From positions 1 to 43,715 of the forward strand of contig NZ_JAAKDT010000029.1 of the NCBI RefSeq assembly GCF_011038785.1: a DNA stretch of 43,715 nucleotides, in the 5' to 3' direction. The translations under genes were made by a program, and so were the position numbers. Of this stretch, positions 1 through 6,770 are shown in pieces. The notes under the pieces were generated by a model, which was not told where the DNA came from, did no database searches, and saw only the letters and a program-made list of their open reading frames with translations. Origin of the DNA: Parabacteroides sp. ZJ-118 (GTDB lineage: Bacteria; Bacteroidota; Bacteroidia; Bacteroidales; Tannerellaceae). Position 1 is the stretch's first letter. Each line of letters begins with the position of its first letter.

Positions 1-102
1 TAAACAGGAGAACATGATCTGAATCCTGTCAAGGTCACCCTTGTGATATTTAATCTTTATCAATTATTAAAATAAGTGGTGCAGGCTGTTTGTGATACAA
101 AC

Positions 103-127
103 AAGTCGGCTTTCACCGAACGCTTAC
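103..127 (-). repeat. IS66-type terminal inverted repeat (element lies to the left)
   Basis: This 25-bp sequence is the reverse complement, with one mismatch, of 5269-5293. Read inward on the minus strand it begins GTAAG and continues GTTCGGTGAAAGCC. IS66-family ends are known to begin with GTAA. The orientation puts the end of an element at 127, with its body extending left out of the window. The matching copy at 5269 sits exactly where rfbA is broken, which supports reading both as true IS ends. No 8-bp target duplication is shared between the two sites, so they are probably ends of two different insertions. Confidence 0.65.
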
Positions 128-209
128 AATATTTGTGGATCAGATAATTGATAACTTTTATTAACTCTTTAAAGTTGCCTGATTCGCGGAATTTCGGTAT
201 CTTTATACT

Positions 210-981
210 ATGAAAAAGGAAGATAACAGGGACATACAATTCCGCCATTTGGTGATGGAAAACGTCAGGCTCACGAACGAGAACGCGCGTTTGAGGGCCC
301 ATGTCGACTTCCTTACGGAGGAGAACAGGTCCGTCGAGGATGAAACCCGTGAAGAGTACAAGGCAGAGATCGAACATTGGAAATCCCTGTACGAATCCGC
401 GCTGCAATCTGTCAAGGAGGCCAATGAGCGTGCGGACCGGTTCGAACAGTCTTCCAAGGGTAAGCAACGTGGATTACAAGAGCGTCATTGACTTGATACG
501 TCACCGGCAGTTTAACCATAACAGTGACGCCTCCCGTTTCCTCAATGGCGAGCTTGACCCGGACATCCCTATCTGAAAGAGATGGGTTTTGAGGAAGTGA
601 TCCGGCAGATAATGAGGGAGACGGGGGACGTGCCCGATCCTTCCCGTGAATCCGGGGAGGGTACAGACGGAAAGAGGGAGAAAGCCGTGAATCTTCCTTC
701 TGGATGGTCGCATCGAGATGCACAACAACGCCATAGAGCGTATGTTTCGGCACATCGCCATCGGCAGGCGCAACTGGTTGCATACCGGCAGCCACTTTGC
801 GGTCGAAAACATAGCTTTCATGTATTCGTTGCTTGAAAGCTGCAAGCTCAACGCTGTAAATTTCGGAGAGTACATCGAGGATATACTCACCCGGCTGATG
901 AAGGGTGAGAAAGCGGATGCATCTTTCCTTCCCAATAAATATGTTCCCCGTCCAAAACAGGGACAGGAGAAAGCTGCCTGA
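210..981 (+). pseudogene. IS66-family transposase remnant, frameshifted and internally deleted
   Basis: The stretch carries pieces of one IS66-type transposase in more than one frame. From 210 there is a helical, Glu/Arg-rich N-terminal piece of 93 codons, typical of the leucine-zipper start of these proteins. The reading then changes frame (YKSVIDLIRH near 474) and changes again near 576 (LKEMGFEEVIRQI). From about 699 to 981 comes the well-conserved IS66 C-terminus, with NNAIERMFRHIAIGRRNW, GSHFAVENIAF and the ending KLNAVNFGEYIEDIL. The central DDE catalytic part is missing, so this copy cannot transpose by itself. A TATCTTTA element at 199-206 may be its old promoter. It belongs to the IS debris at the left edge of the polysaccharide island. 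Confidence 0.85.
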
Positions 982-1066
982 CAGGGCAAAACATGAAATC
1001 AAAAAGTTTTTTTATTTTATCATGGACGTAACTTGTTGATTGACAAGAGTACGCTGTAGTGGTGGC

Positions 1067-1204
1067 TTACAGATGAAGAAGGTGGTTATAACTGTTGAGA
1101 TTCTTTGCATGCCAGTCTCCTTTGTATTGCCTTGCAAGTTTATCTAACTGGTAACGCGGTATAAACTCGATGATCTGGGAGAACACATATTTACCCTGAT
1201 TCAT
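1067..1204 (-). pseudogene. IS4-family (DUF4372-type) transposase N-terminal fragment
   Basis: On the minus strand an ATG at 1204 opens a 45-codon reading frame starting MNQGKYVFSQIIEFIPRY and ending SYNHLLHL before TAA. This matches the start of the DUF4372 N-terminal domain of IS4-type transposases (pattern MNxGKxxFSQ, then a W/Y-N-x-L-L block) as I know the family. A full protein would be around 400 residues, so only about the first tenth is left. The stretch between it and the IS66 remnant (982-1066) is AT-rich and I recognise nothing in it. Confidence 0.7.
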
Positions 1205-1402
1205 TATCTTGATGCTTTTGAACAGCAAGACTAATAAATCAATTTCAAATCAAAAAATCAATGTACTCTTGTATTTGACTAAATACTAATATTTTAATAA
1301 CAGTGGATGGATTTTTATCGCACCACTGCTAAAACTTAAATAGAAATCGCCTCTTTAGATTCTTGACAGGTCTAAAGTGACTGCTTATATACAATAATCA
1401 TT
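1205..1402 (+). promoter_or_regulatory. ugd upstream region: two hairpins and a sigma70-like promoter
   Basis: Two perfect dyads lie here: CAGTGG/CCACTG (1301-1306 and 1323-1328) and CTTTAGA/TCTAAAG (1353-1359 and 1371-1377). TTGACA at 1363-1368 is followed after exactly 17 bp by TATATA at 1386-1391. That is a classic proteobacterial-style promoter, not the Bacteroidetes TTG/TAnnTTTG form used elsewhere in the window. The ATG of ugd follows only 11 bp later, so such a transcript would be almost leaderless. The second dyad overlaps the -35-like box. Whether either element works is inferred, not shown. Confidence 0.35.
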
Positions 1403-1404
1403 AT
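1393..1404 (+). repeat. 12-bp direct repeat flanking ugd, copy 1
   Basis: AATAATCATTAT occurs here, overlapping the ugd start codon, and again at 2773-2784 just downstream of the gene. The copies are identical and in the same orientation. They could be a trace of the insertion of ugd into this place, or a chance match in AT-rich DNA. Confidence 0.4.
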
Positions 1405-2722
1405 GTCAGAGGAAATCAAAATAGCCGTAGCCGGAACAGGATATGTCGGTCTAAGTATTGCGACTTTGTTGGCACAGCACAACCATGTGACCGTTGTTGA
1501 TGTCATCCCCGAAAAGGTGGAGAAGATCAACAAGCGGATTTCGCCGATTCAAGATGAGTATATCGAGAAATATCTTGCCGAAAAGGAACTTGACTTGACC
1601 GCAACGCTCGATGGCGCAGCGGCATATAAGGACGCCGATTTTGTAGTCATAGCTGCTCCAACCAACTATGACCCGGTAAAGAATTTCTTCGATACCCATT
1701 GCATCGAGGATGTGATTGACCTCGTGTTGAGCGTCAATCCCGATGCTGTTATGGTCATCAAATCGACCATTCCCGTCGGTTACTGCCGCAATCTCTACGT
1801 GAAGTATGCCGCCAAGGGAGTCAAGCAATTCAATCTGCTTTTCTTCCCGGAATTCCTGCGCGAAAGCAAGGCATTGTACGACAATCTATATCCGAGCCGC
1901 ATTATTGCCGGCGTACCGAAAGTTATCGACAAGCCGGAGTTTGCCGATGAGAATGCTACAATACGATCAGTAACCGACATTGGAAAACTTGACGAAGCGG
2001 CGCGTACATTCGTCAGCCTGCTTCAACAAGGCGCAATCAAAGAGGATATACCGGTGCTATATATGGGTATAAAGGAGGCGGAGGCCGTGAAACTCTTTGC
2101 CAATACTTATCTTGCCCTGCGTGTCAGTTACTTCAATGAGCTGGATACCTACGCTGAAGTCAAAGGTCTGGATTCGCAGGCTATCATCGAGGGCGTAGGT
2201 CTTGACCCGCGCATCGGTACACATTACAATAATCCCTCTTTCGGTTACGGTGGTTATTGCTTGCCCAAAGATACAAAACAGCTCCTTGCCAATTATGCCG
2301 AAGTACCGCAGAATATGATGTCGGCTATTGTCGAGAGCAACCGCACCCGCAAGGACTTCATCGCCGACCAAATACTGCGCATAGCGGGCTGGTATGACTA
2401 CTCTCGGCAGAACGCCTTTGCCTCCACACACGAAGGAGACTGCGTGATTGGCGTCTACCGACTGACGATGAAGAGCAACTCCGACAACTTCCGTCAGTCT
2501 TCAATCCAGGGCGTGATGAAGCGCATCAAGGCCAAGGGAGCCACCGTCATCATCTATGAGCCTACCCTCGAGGACGGCTCAACATTCTTCGGCTCGCGAG
2601 TGGTCAACGACCTCGCCGAATTCAAACGCCTTTCCAAGGCTATTCTTGCCAACCGCTATTCGGAGGAATTGAAAGACGTGGATGCCAAAGTATATACCCG
2701 CGACATTTTCTCCCGTGACTGA
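1403..2722 (+). CDS. ugd: UDP-glucose 6-dehydrogenase
   Basis: Cytoplasmic enzyme that oxidises UDP-glucose to UDP-glucuronate with two NAD+, supplying acidic sugars for capsule or LPS. The 439-residue protein has the usual length and order. It has an N-terminal NAD-binding Rossmann fold with GTGYVGLS at 11-18, a KSTIPVG stretch near 120, and [10 protein letters not shown] at 148-157. The central helical domain is followed by the catalytic cysteine motif [10 protein letters not shown] with Cys286. The C-terminal UDP-binding domain ends [11 protein letters not shown]. The ATG at 1403 places the Rossmann glycines at the expected distance from the start. The gene is intact although IS debris precedes it. 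Its last codons are echoed at 3737-3814, where a tail of another dehydrogenase copy remains directly before the epimerase gene, so this copy is probably a newcomer or a duplicate. Its product is the substrate of the epimerase encoded at 3821. Confidence 0.93.
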   Translation: MSEEIKIAVAGTGYVGLSIATLLAQHNHVTVVDVIPEKVEKINKRISPIQDEYIEKYLAEKELDLTATLDGAAAYKDADFVVIAAPTNYDPVKNFFDTHCIEDVIDLVLSVNPDAVMVIKSTIPVGYCRNLYVKYAAKGVKQFNLLFFPEFLRESKALYDNLYPSRIIAGVPKVIDKPEFADENATIRSVTDIGKLDEAARTFVSLLQQGAIKEDIPVLYMGIKEAEAVKLFANTYLALRVSYFNELDTYAEVKGLDSQAIIEGVGLDPRIGTHYNNPSFGYGGYCLPKDTKQLLANYAEVPQNMMSAIVESNRTRKDFIADQILRIAGWYDYSRQNAFASTHEGDCVIGVYRLTMKSNSDNFRQSSIQGVMKRIKAKGATVIIYEPTLEDGSTFFGSRVVNDLAEFKRLSKAILANRYSEELKDVDAKVYTRDIFSRD

Positions 2723-2772
2723 GCCGATGGTCGGTGCAACAAATTTGTCGCCTAAAATGTTAGGCTATAAAT

Positions 2773-2790
2773 AATAATCATTATCTTTGC
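2773..2790 (+). promoter_or_regulatory. Repeat copy 2 and -7 promoter element of the MNT/HEPN operon
   Basis: AATAATCATTAT (2773-2784) is the second copy of the 12-bp repeat found at the start of ugd. It runs into TATCTTTG (2783-2790), a perfect match to the Bacteroidetes -7 consensus TAnnTTTG, a few bases before the ATG at 2795. No well-spaced TTG -33 element is seen. The closeness to the start suggests a nearly leaderless transcript or a use further upstream. Confidence 0.45.
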
Positions 2791-2794
2791 CGAT

Positions 2795-3124
2795 ATGACA
2801 AGCAAACAGAGTATAATCATACACGAGCTTACGCGCCTCGCCAGGCTGATGTTCAGCAATGGTGGCGGTACGGTGTATCTTTACGGCTCACAGGCCCGTG
2901 GCGACAGTTCGCTCCGTTCCGACTGGGACATACTTGTCATCACCGACGACTCGATAGCCACCGATGACGATTTCCTGCGTTTCGCTTTCCCCTATGCTGA
3001 GCTGGGATGGCGTTTCGGAGAGCAGATTACCCCCGTTCACTTCACGCGCAGCGAGTGGAATGCCGAACAAGGCACTGCATTTTACAGCAACGTACTCGCC
3101 GAAGCCATAAAGCTATGCCAATGA
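2795..3124 (+). CDS. MNT-type nucleotidyltransferase, antitoxin of a HEPN/MNT pair
   Basis: A 109-residue protein of the minimal nucleotidyltransferase family. The active-site signature GSQARGDSSLRSDWDILV is complete, with GS, RGD and the two aspartates of SDWD that bind metal. In known HEPN/MNT modules the MNT partner neutralises the HEPN ribonuclease, in some cases by adding AMP to it; applying that here is inference. The stop codon TGA (3122-3124) overlaps the ATG of the HEPN gene (3121-3123), so the two are translationally coupled. The pair sits between two dehydrogenase tails in a decayed polysaccharide locus, which suits a mobile or stabilising cassette. The start is supported by the -7 element just upstream. 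Confidence 0.85.
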   Translation: MTSKQSIIIHELTRLARLMFSNGGGTVYLYGSQARGDSSLRSDWDILVITDDSIATDDDFLRFAFPYAELGWRFGEQITPVHFTRSEWNAEQGTAFYSNVLAEAIKLCQ

Positions 3125-3519
3125 ACTCTGAACTGCGAGACATAGCCGTGGAACAGCTTATAGAAAAGTCACGACGCAACATGGAACAGGCCGTTCGCAA
3201 CTCTGAAATGGGATATTGGGACCTCGTAGCCAACAGACTTTACTATTCAGTGTTTCACGCAGTGACGGCTTTGATGCTTTTCGACGGCATAAGGACAGCT
3301 ACCCATAAAGGCACATCGGCCATGTTCGGACAGCACTACGTACTGACCGGGAAGTTCAGCCGCGAAGACGGCGTACTCTACAGCCGACTACAGACCATGA
3401 GAGAAAAAGCCGACTATCAGAATACGTTTTCTCTCACTGCCGAACAAGGTGCGACGCTGATTGCCGATGCCCACGCTCTGCATACGCGCATCTGCCAGGC
3501 CATATCTATCAAAGCGTAA
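3121..3519 (+). CDS. HEPN-domain protein (UPF0332 type), probable toxin partner
   Basis: A 132-residue all-helical HEPN protein. I chose ATG 3121, which overlaps the upstream stop as ATGA, over the ATG at 3115 that codes two extra residues; an open frame to 3007 lies inside the MNT gene. Family landmarks are seen in order: NRLYYSVFHAVTALML in the first helices, then THKGTSAMFGQHYVLTGKF, then LQTMREKADYQ. These match the UPF0332 pattern (YYAxFHAA, THKG, R-x-x-ADY). The RTATH stretch could be the degenerate RNase-type R-x(n)-H motif, but the spacing is shorter than the usual R-x4-6-H, so nuclease activity is uncertain. It may instead act as a nucleotidyltransferase partner without RNA cleavage. 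Confidence 0.82.
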   Translation: MNSELRDIAVEQLIEKSRRNMEQAVRNSEMGYWDLVANRLYYSVFHAVTALMLFDGIRTATHKGTSAMFGQHYVLTGKFSREDGVLYSRLQTMREKADYQNTFSLTAEQGATLIADAHALHTRICQAISIKA

Positions 3520-3576
3520 CAACTCTCCGACAATCATACGACAAGCGATCTACGTCGACTTTTGTCCCACCGCAAC

Positions 3577-3609
3577 GACGCGGCCCCCAAAGTCTATACC
3601 CGCGACCGA
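3577..3609 (+). pseudogene. Short dehydrogenase-tail-like remnant
   Basis: In the frame reading AAPKVYTRD, bases 3586-3606 match the ugd 3' end (codons for AKVYTRD, near 2688-2708) at 19 of 21 positions. The frame then departs from ugd and runs to a stop. This may be a third trace of a dehydrogenase C-terminus, but it is short and the upstream codons are only weakly similar. Confidence 0.4.
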
Positions 3610-3736
3610 CAACAACTATGCCGTCAGAAGACAATAAACGTATCGCAAAGAATACGATATATCTTTATATTCGCATGGCAGTCATTATGATTGTCAAGCT
3701 CTATACAGCTCGAGTCCTGTTACAAGTCCTTGGGAT

Positions 3737-3814
3737 TATCGCAACCGGCACGATTCCTCGCTTGACGATGTGAAAGAGAAGGTTTATACACGTGATATTT
3801 TCCAAAGAGATTAA
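3737..3814 (+). pseudogene. C-terminal remnant of a second UDP-glucose dehydrogenase gene
   Basis: The frame ending at TAA 3812-3814 reads NRHDSSLDDVKEKVYTRD then IFQRD. The intact ugd ends [18 protein letters not shown] then IFSRD, so the last ~24 codons are clearly homologous but diverged. The stop lies 6 bp before the epimerase ATG, the spacing expected if the original operon was dehydrogenase followed directly by epimerase. The rest of that gene is gone; the region 3610-3736 shows nothing recognisable. This indicates loss of an ancestral copy and its replacement by the present ugd plus the MNT/HEPN cassette. Confidence 0.75.
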
Positions 3815-3820
3815 GGCCCT

Positions 3821-4882
3821 ATGGTAACATATAATGTAAATCTCAATGACAAGGTCGTTCTCGTAACAGGAGCAGCTGGCTTTATCGGCGCGAACTTGGT
3901 CAAGCGGCTGCTGATTGATTTCGAGAGTATTAAGGTTATAGGTATAGACAGCCTTACAGACTATTACGATGTGCGTCTGAAGCATGAGCGTCTGGAGGAG
4001 CTGTATGCCTGTGGCGACAGGTTCGTTTTTGTAAAGGACAGCACTGCCGATAAGCAGACCGTTGACAGTCTCTTTGCAGAATATAAGCCGCAAGTTGTCG
4101 TAAACCTTGCGGCACAGGCGGGAGTACGCTATTCGATTACCAACCCTGATGCTTACATTGAGAGTAACCTGATTGGCTTCTATAACATATTGGAGGCCTG
4201 TCGCCATCATGAGGTCGAACATTTGGTATATGCTTCGTCATCAAGCGTATACGGCAGCAATAAAAAGGTGCCGTATTCTACAGATGACAAGGTGGATAGC
4301 CCTGTGTCGCTATACGCCGCCACAAAGAAAAGTAATGAACTGATGGCCCATGCATACAGCAAGTTGTACAACATTCCGAGCACAGGATTGCGGTTCTTCA
4401 CAGTTTACGGTCCTTGCGGCCGTCCGGACATGGCGTACTTCGGATTTACAGACAAGTTGCTCAAAGGCGAGAAGATCCGGATTTTCAACTATGGCAATTG
4501 CAAACGCGATTTTACCTATGTTGACGATATCGTGGAAGGCGTTGTAAGGGTTATGCAACATGCCCCCGAAAAGAAGATTGGCGAGGATGGTCTGCCGATA
4601 CCGCCATACAAAATATACAACATAGGAAATAACAGTCCCGAAAATTTGCTGGACTTTGTGCAGATACTCCAGGAGGAGCTGTTGGCAGCAGGTGTATTGC
4701 CTGCCGGTTATGACTTCGAGGCGCACAAGGAACTTGTTCCGATGCAGCCCGGAGACGTCCCTGTAACATTTGCGGATACGAGCGCATTGGAGCAAGACTT
4801 CGGATTTAAGCCCCACACTTCTTTGCGCGAAGGGCTCCGCAAGTTCGCTATATGGTATAAGCAGTTTTATTCTGATAAATAA
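3821..4882 (+). CDS. NAD-dependent UDP-glucuronate 4-epimerase (SDR family)
   Basis: A 353-residue extended short-chain dehydrogenase that most resembles epimerases converting UDP-glucuronate to UDP-galacturonate, a precursor of acidic surface polysaccharides. The Rossmann motif GAAGFIGAN lies at 17-25 with its three glycines. The catalytic set is Ser 140-142 in YASSSSVYG plus Tyr165 and Lys169 in YAATK. RFFTVYGPCGRPDMA is the substrate-binding loop typical of the glucuronate epimerase subgroup, and RDFTYVDDIV follows. The gene is intact and follows a dehydrogenase tail by 6 bp. With ugd upstream it makes a two-step route UDP-Glc to UDP-GlcA to UDP-GalA. An exact substrate cannot be settled from sequence alone. 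Confidence 0.87.
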   Translation: MVTYNVNLNDKVVLVTGAAGFIGANLVKRLLIDFESIKVIGIDSLTDYYDVRLKHERLEELYACGDRFVFVKDSTADKQTVDSLFAEYKPQVVVNLAAQAGVRYSITNPDAYIESNLIGFYNILEACRHHEVEHLVYASSSSVYGSNKKVPYSTDDKVDSPVSLYAATKKSNELMAHAYSKLYNIPSTGLRFFTVYGPCGRPDMAYFGFTDKLLKGEKIRIFNYGNCKRDFTYVDDIVEGVVRVMQHAPEKKIGEDGLPIPPYKIYNIGNNSPENLLDFVQILQEELLAAGVLPAGYDFEAHKELVPMQPGDVPVTFADTSALEQDFGFKPHTSLREGLRKFAIWYKQFYSDK

Positions 4883-4900
4883 TTCTAAACAATATAAGTT

Positions 4901-5269
4901 ATGAAGGGAATCAGTAAACAGTTAATGCCTATTTATGACAAACCGATGGTCTATTACCCCATCTCGGTGCTGATGCTGGCAGGGATTCGGTAGATATTAA
5001 TTATCTCTACACCTTATGACTTGCCAGGCTTCAAACGCCTGCTGGGTGATGGCAGTGACTATGGTGTAAAATTCGAGTATGCTGAGCAACCTTCACCAGA
5101 TGGTTTGGCACAGGCTTTTACTATCGGAGCGGATTTTATCGGAGATGATTGCGCGTGCTTGGTATTGGGTGATGACAACATTTTCCATGGTGTCGGTTTC
5201 ACTGGCATGCTCAAAGAGGCGGTTCGCGCTGCAGAAGAGGACAAGAAGGCTACTGTCTTCGGTTATTGG
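4901..5269 (+). pseudogene. rfbA: rfbA (glucose-1-phosphate thymidylyltransferase) pseudogene
   Basis: Three independent lesions are visible. First, the product begins MKGI and goes straight to [11 protein letters not shown]. The nucleotide-binding segment that normally follows MKGI in this family (GGSGTRLYP loop, ending in a second KGI/KGV) is missing, as if two KGI-coding repeats had recombined. Second, an in-frame TAG at 4991-4993 replaces the usual Glu of GIREILIIS. Third, the frame breaks after TVFGYW at 5269, exactly at the first base of an IS66-type terminal repeat. What remains ([20 protein letters not shown], then [11 protein letters not shown]) is well conserved, so decay looks recent. 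It starts 18 bp after the epimerase stop and was part of the same operon. An intact enzyme would make dTDP-glucose for rhamnose synthesis. Confidence 0.9.
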
Positions 5270-5293
5270 TAAGTGTTCGGTGAAAGCCGACTT
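5269..5293 (+). repeat. IS66-type terminal inverted repeat inside rfbA (element lies to the right)
   Basis: The sequence begins GTAAGTGTTCGGTGAAAGCC and matches the reverse complement of 103-127 at 24 of 25 positions. Its first base is the last base of the final rfbA codon, which is strong evidence for an insertion boundary. The element would extend rightward, but by 5482 a different gene is reached and no transposase is present, so only about 200 bp of it can remain. Confidence 0.75.
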
Positions 5294-5356
5294 TCCCCAT
5301 TAAATATCGTCCATTATTTTTGCTGCGAAATAGAAACCAATCAAAATTGCAGTAAA

Positions 5357-5485
5357 ATGGAAACATCAAAGAAGACAAAGGAGCCGGGTTTTAGCAGGAT
5401 GTCTGTGGGCCCCAAGCCACAAGTGACTCGCGAACGTGACACTCATCCCGAAGATATGCTTTACATGAAGAAGGGGCGGAATTAG
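5357..5485 (+). CDS. Small ORF of 42 codons, unidentified
   Basis: An ATG at 5357 opens a short basic protein starting METSKKTKEPGFSRMSVGPK and ending MKKGRN. It lies inside what should be the left end of the IS66-type insertion, about 65 bp past the terminal repeat, the place where an IS66 accessory gene would begin. It overlaps the stop codon of the convergent ATPase gene by 3 bp. I do not recognise the family. It may be the truncated first ORF of the IS, or not expressed at all. Confidence 0.3.
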   Translation: METSKKTKEPGFSRMSVGPKPQVTRERDTHPEDMLYMKKGRN

Positions 5486-6666
5486 AACAACTTTCTGATA
5501 TCCATCGAAAGGAAGTCTTCTACATTGATACCGCCGTCACCTATGATGAACGAAGTCTGTGGTGCGAACCGTTCCCTGAATTTGTCCAGTCCGTCCGTCC
5601 TTTTCTCGGCATTGCTTTTTACCTCTATTGCTACTGTAATCCCTTTTTTGCGAAGTATGAAGTCTACTTCATCATTCCGCTCTCTCCAATAGAGCACCTC
5701 AATACGGTGTATAAATGCCTGGCTTACGAGGTAGGCTCCGATGCCCGATTCAAATATATGCCCCCATTCCTTGCGGTCAAGCAGTGTCTGTTTGAAAGAT
5801 ATGGGGTTATATACCGTCTTCAGCGCATTGTTGAATACCTGAAACTTCGGAATGCTTGCTTTTTTCCTCGCTGTGTCTATGCTGTACTTCTGGAGTCCGC
5901 AGAGCAGTCCGCTTTCCTCCAGCAGATGGATGTACCCGGCCAGTGTTGCCGTGTTTCCGGCATCCTGCAAGGAACCGAGCATCTTGTTCAGTGACAGAAG
6001 GTTTCCCGAGTAGGCCGCCCCCAGTTCGAACGTCTGACGCAGCAGTGCCGGCTTGCTTATAGGTGTGTCCATCAGGATATCTTTGTTGATGGTCGCTTCA
6101 ATAATGGCCGATTGAATATATTGCTGGAAACGGTCTTCGTCACCGATAAGTGTGGCTGCCCCCGGATAACCTCCATAATAGAGATACTGGTCAACCGTAA
6201 AGCCGAAGCTCTCCCTCATTTCCCTATAGCTCCAGTGGCTCATGCGGATCTCTTCAAATCTTCCGGCAAGAGATTCCGACAGTCCCTTTTCCAGCAGTAC
6301 ACGGCTGCTGCCCAACAGCAGTACCATGATATTGCGGTCATGGAATGTATCATCGTCCCATTCCTTTTTCACTACCTCGCTCCAGTTGGCTATCTTCTGT
6401 ATTTCATCTATTACCAGGATGGCCTTTTGCCATCCGTTATTCTCTTTCAGGCTGCGCACGGCACTCCAGCAGTTGGATATCCATGCGCTGTTTGTAGCCG
6501 GTACATTATCGGCGGAGAATAGTTGGAACGGTACGGATATATCCTTCAATACCTGTTTTACTACCGTAGATTTTCCAATCTGACGGGCACCCATTACGAC
6601 CTGAATGAACTTCCTCTGCTCTTCAAGCCTGCTTTTAATTATTTGATATTCACCTCTTTTATACAT
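5482..6666 (-). CDS. AAA-family ATPase with C-terminal DUF4143 domain
   Basis: A 394-residue protein of the widespread AAA_14/DUF4143 group; the cellular role is unknown. Walker A is GARQIGKST at 26-34 and Walker B is ILVIDE at 83-88, followed by the LLGSS and LAGRF sensor-like stretches usual for the group. From about 185 the DUF4143 part follows with its LLEESGLL and FESGIGAYLV landmarks. It ends in a nuclease-like EVDFIL...VAIEVKS segment that resembles the PD-(D/E)xK fold, common in this family but often of unproven activity. The ATG at 6666 is preceded by a good promoter (6710-6740) and repeated GCAGTG motifs. The gene is monocistronic and points toward the decayed IS end. Such ATPases are often patchy in distribution, and a role in defence or in DNA or protein handling is speculative. 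Confidence 0.85.
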   Translation of the reverse strand: MYKRGEYQIIKSRLEEQRKFIQVVMGARQIGKSTVVKQVLKDISVPFQLFSADNVPATNSAWISNCWSAVRSLKENNGWQKAILVIDEIQKIANWSEVVKKEWDDDTFHDRNIMVLLLGSSRVLLEKGLSESLAGRFEEIRMSHWSYREMRESFGFTVDQYLYYGGYPGAATLIGDEDRFQQYIQSAIIEATINKDILMDTPISKPALLRQTFELGAAYSGNLLSLNKMLGSLQDAGNTATLAGYIHLLEESGLLCGLQKYSIDTARKKASIPKFQVFNNALKTVYNPISFKQTLLDRKEWGHIFESGIGAYLVSQAFIHRIEVLYWRERNDEVDFILRKKGITVAIEVKSNAEKRTDGLDKFRERFAPQTSFIIGDGGINVEDFLSMDIRKLF

Positions 6667-6709
6667 GTTTCTACATTTTACGCAGTGGAGTGCGTACTTT
6701 TATGCAGTG

Positions 6710-6740
6710 CAAATATAATACATGCGCCGGATTATATCAA
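6710..6740 (-). promoter_or_regulatory. Promoter of the DUF4143 ATPase gene
   Basis: On the minus strand TTG (6738-6740) is followed after 20 bp by TATATTTG (6710-6717), a perfect Bacteroidetes promoter. Between it and the start codon lie two direct GCAGTG copies (6682-6687 and 6704-6709), possible operator half-sites for an unknown regulator. Confidence 0.65.
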
Positions 6741-6770
6741 TCTGTTGAAGAACAATATTTTGCACTTGCT

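Noticed and set aside
60-467. 135-codon minus-strand ORF at the left edge
   Set aside because: It crosses the IS66 terminal repeat and lies antisense to the IS66 remnant, so it is unlikely to be a real gene.
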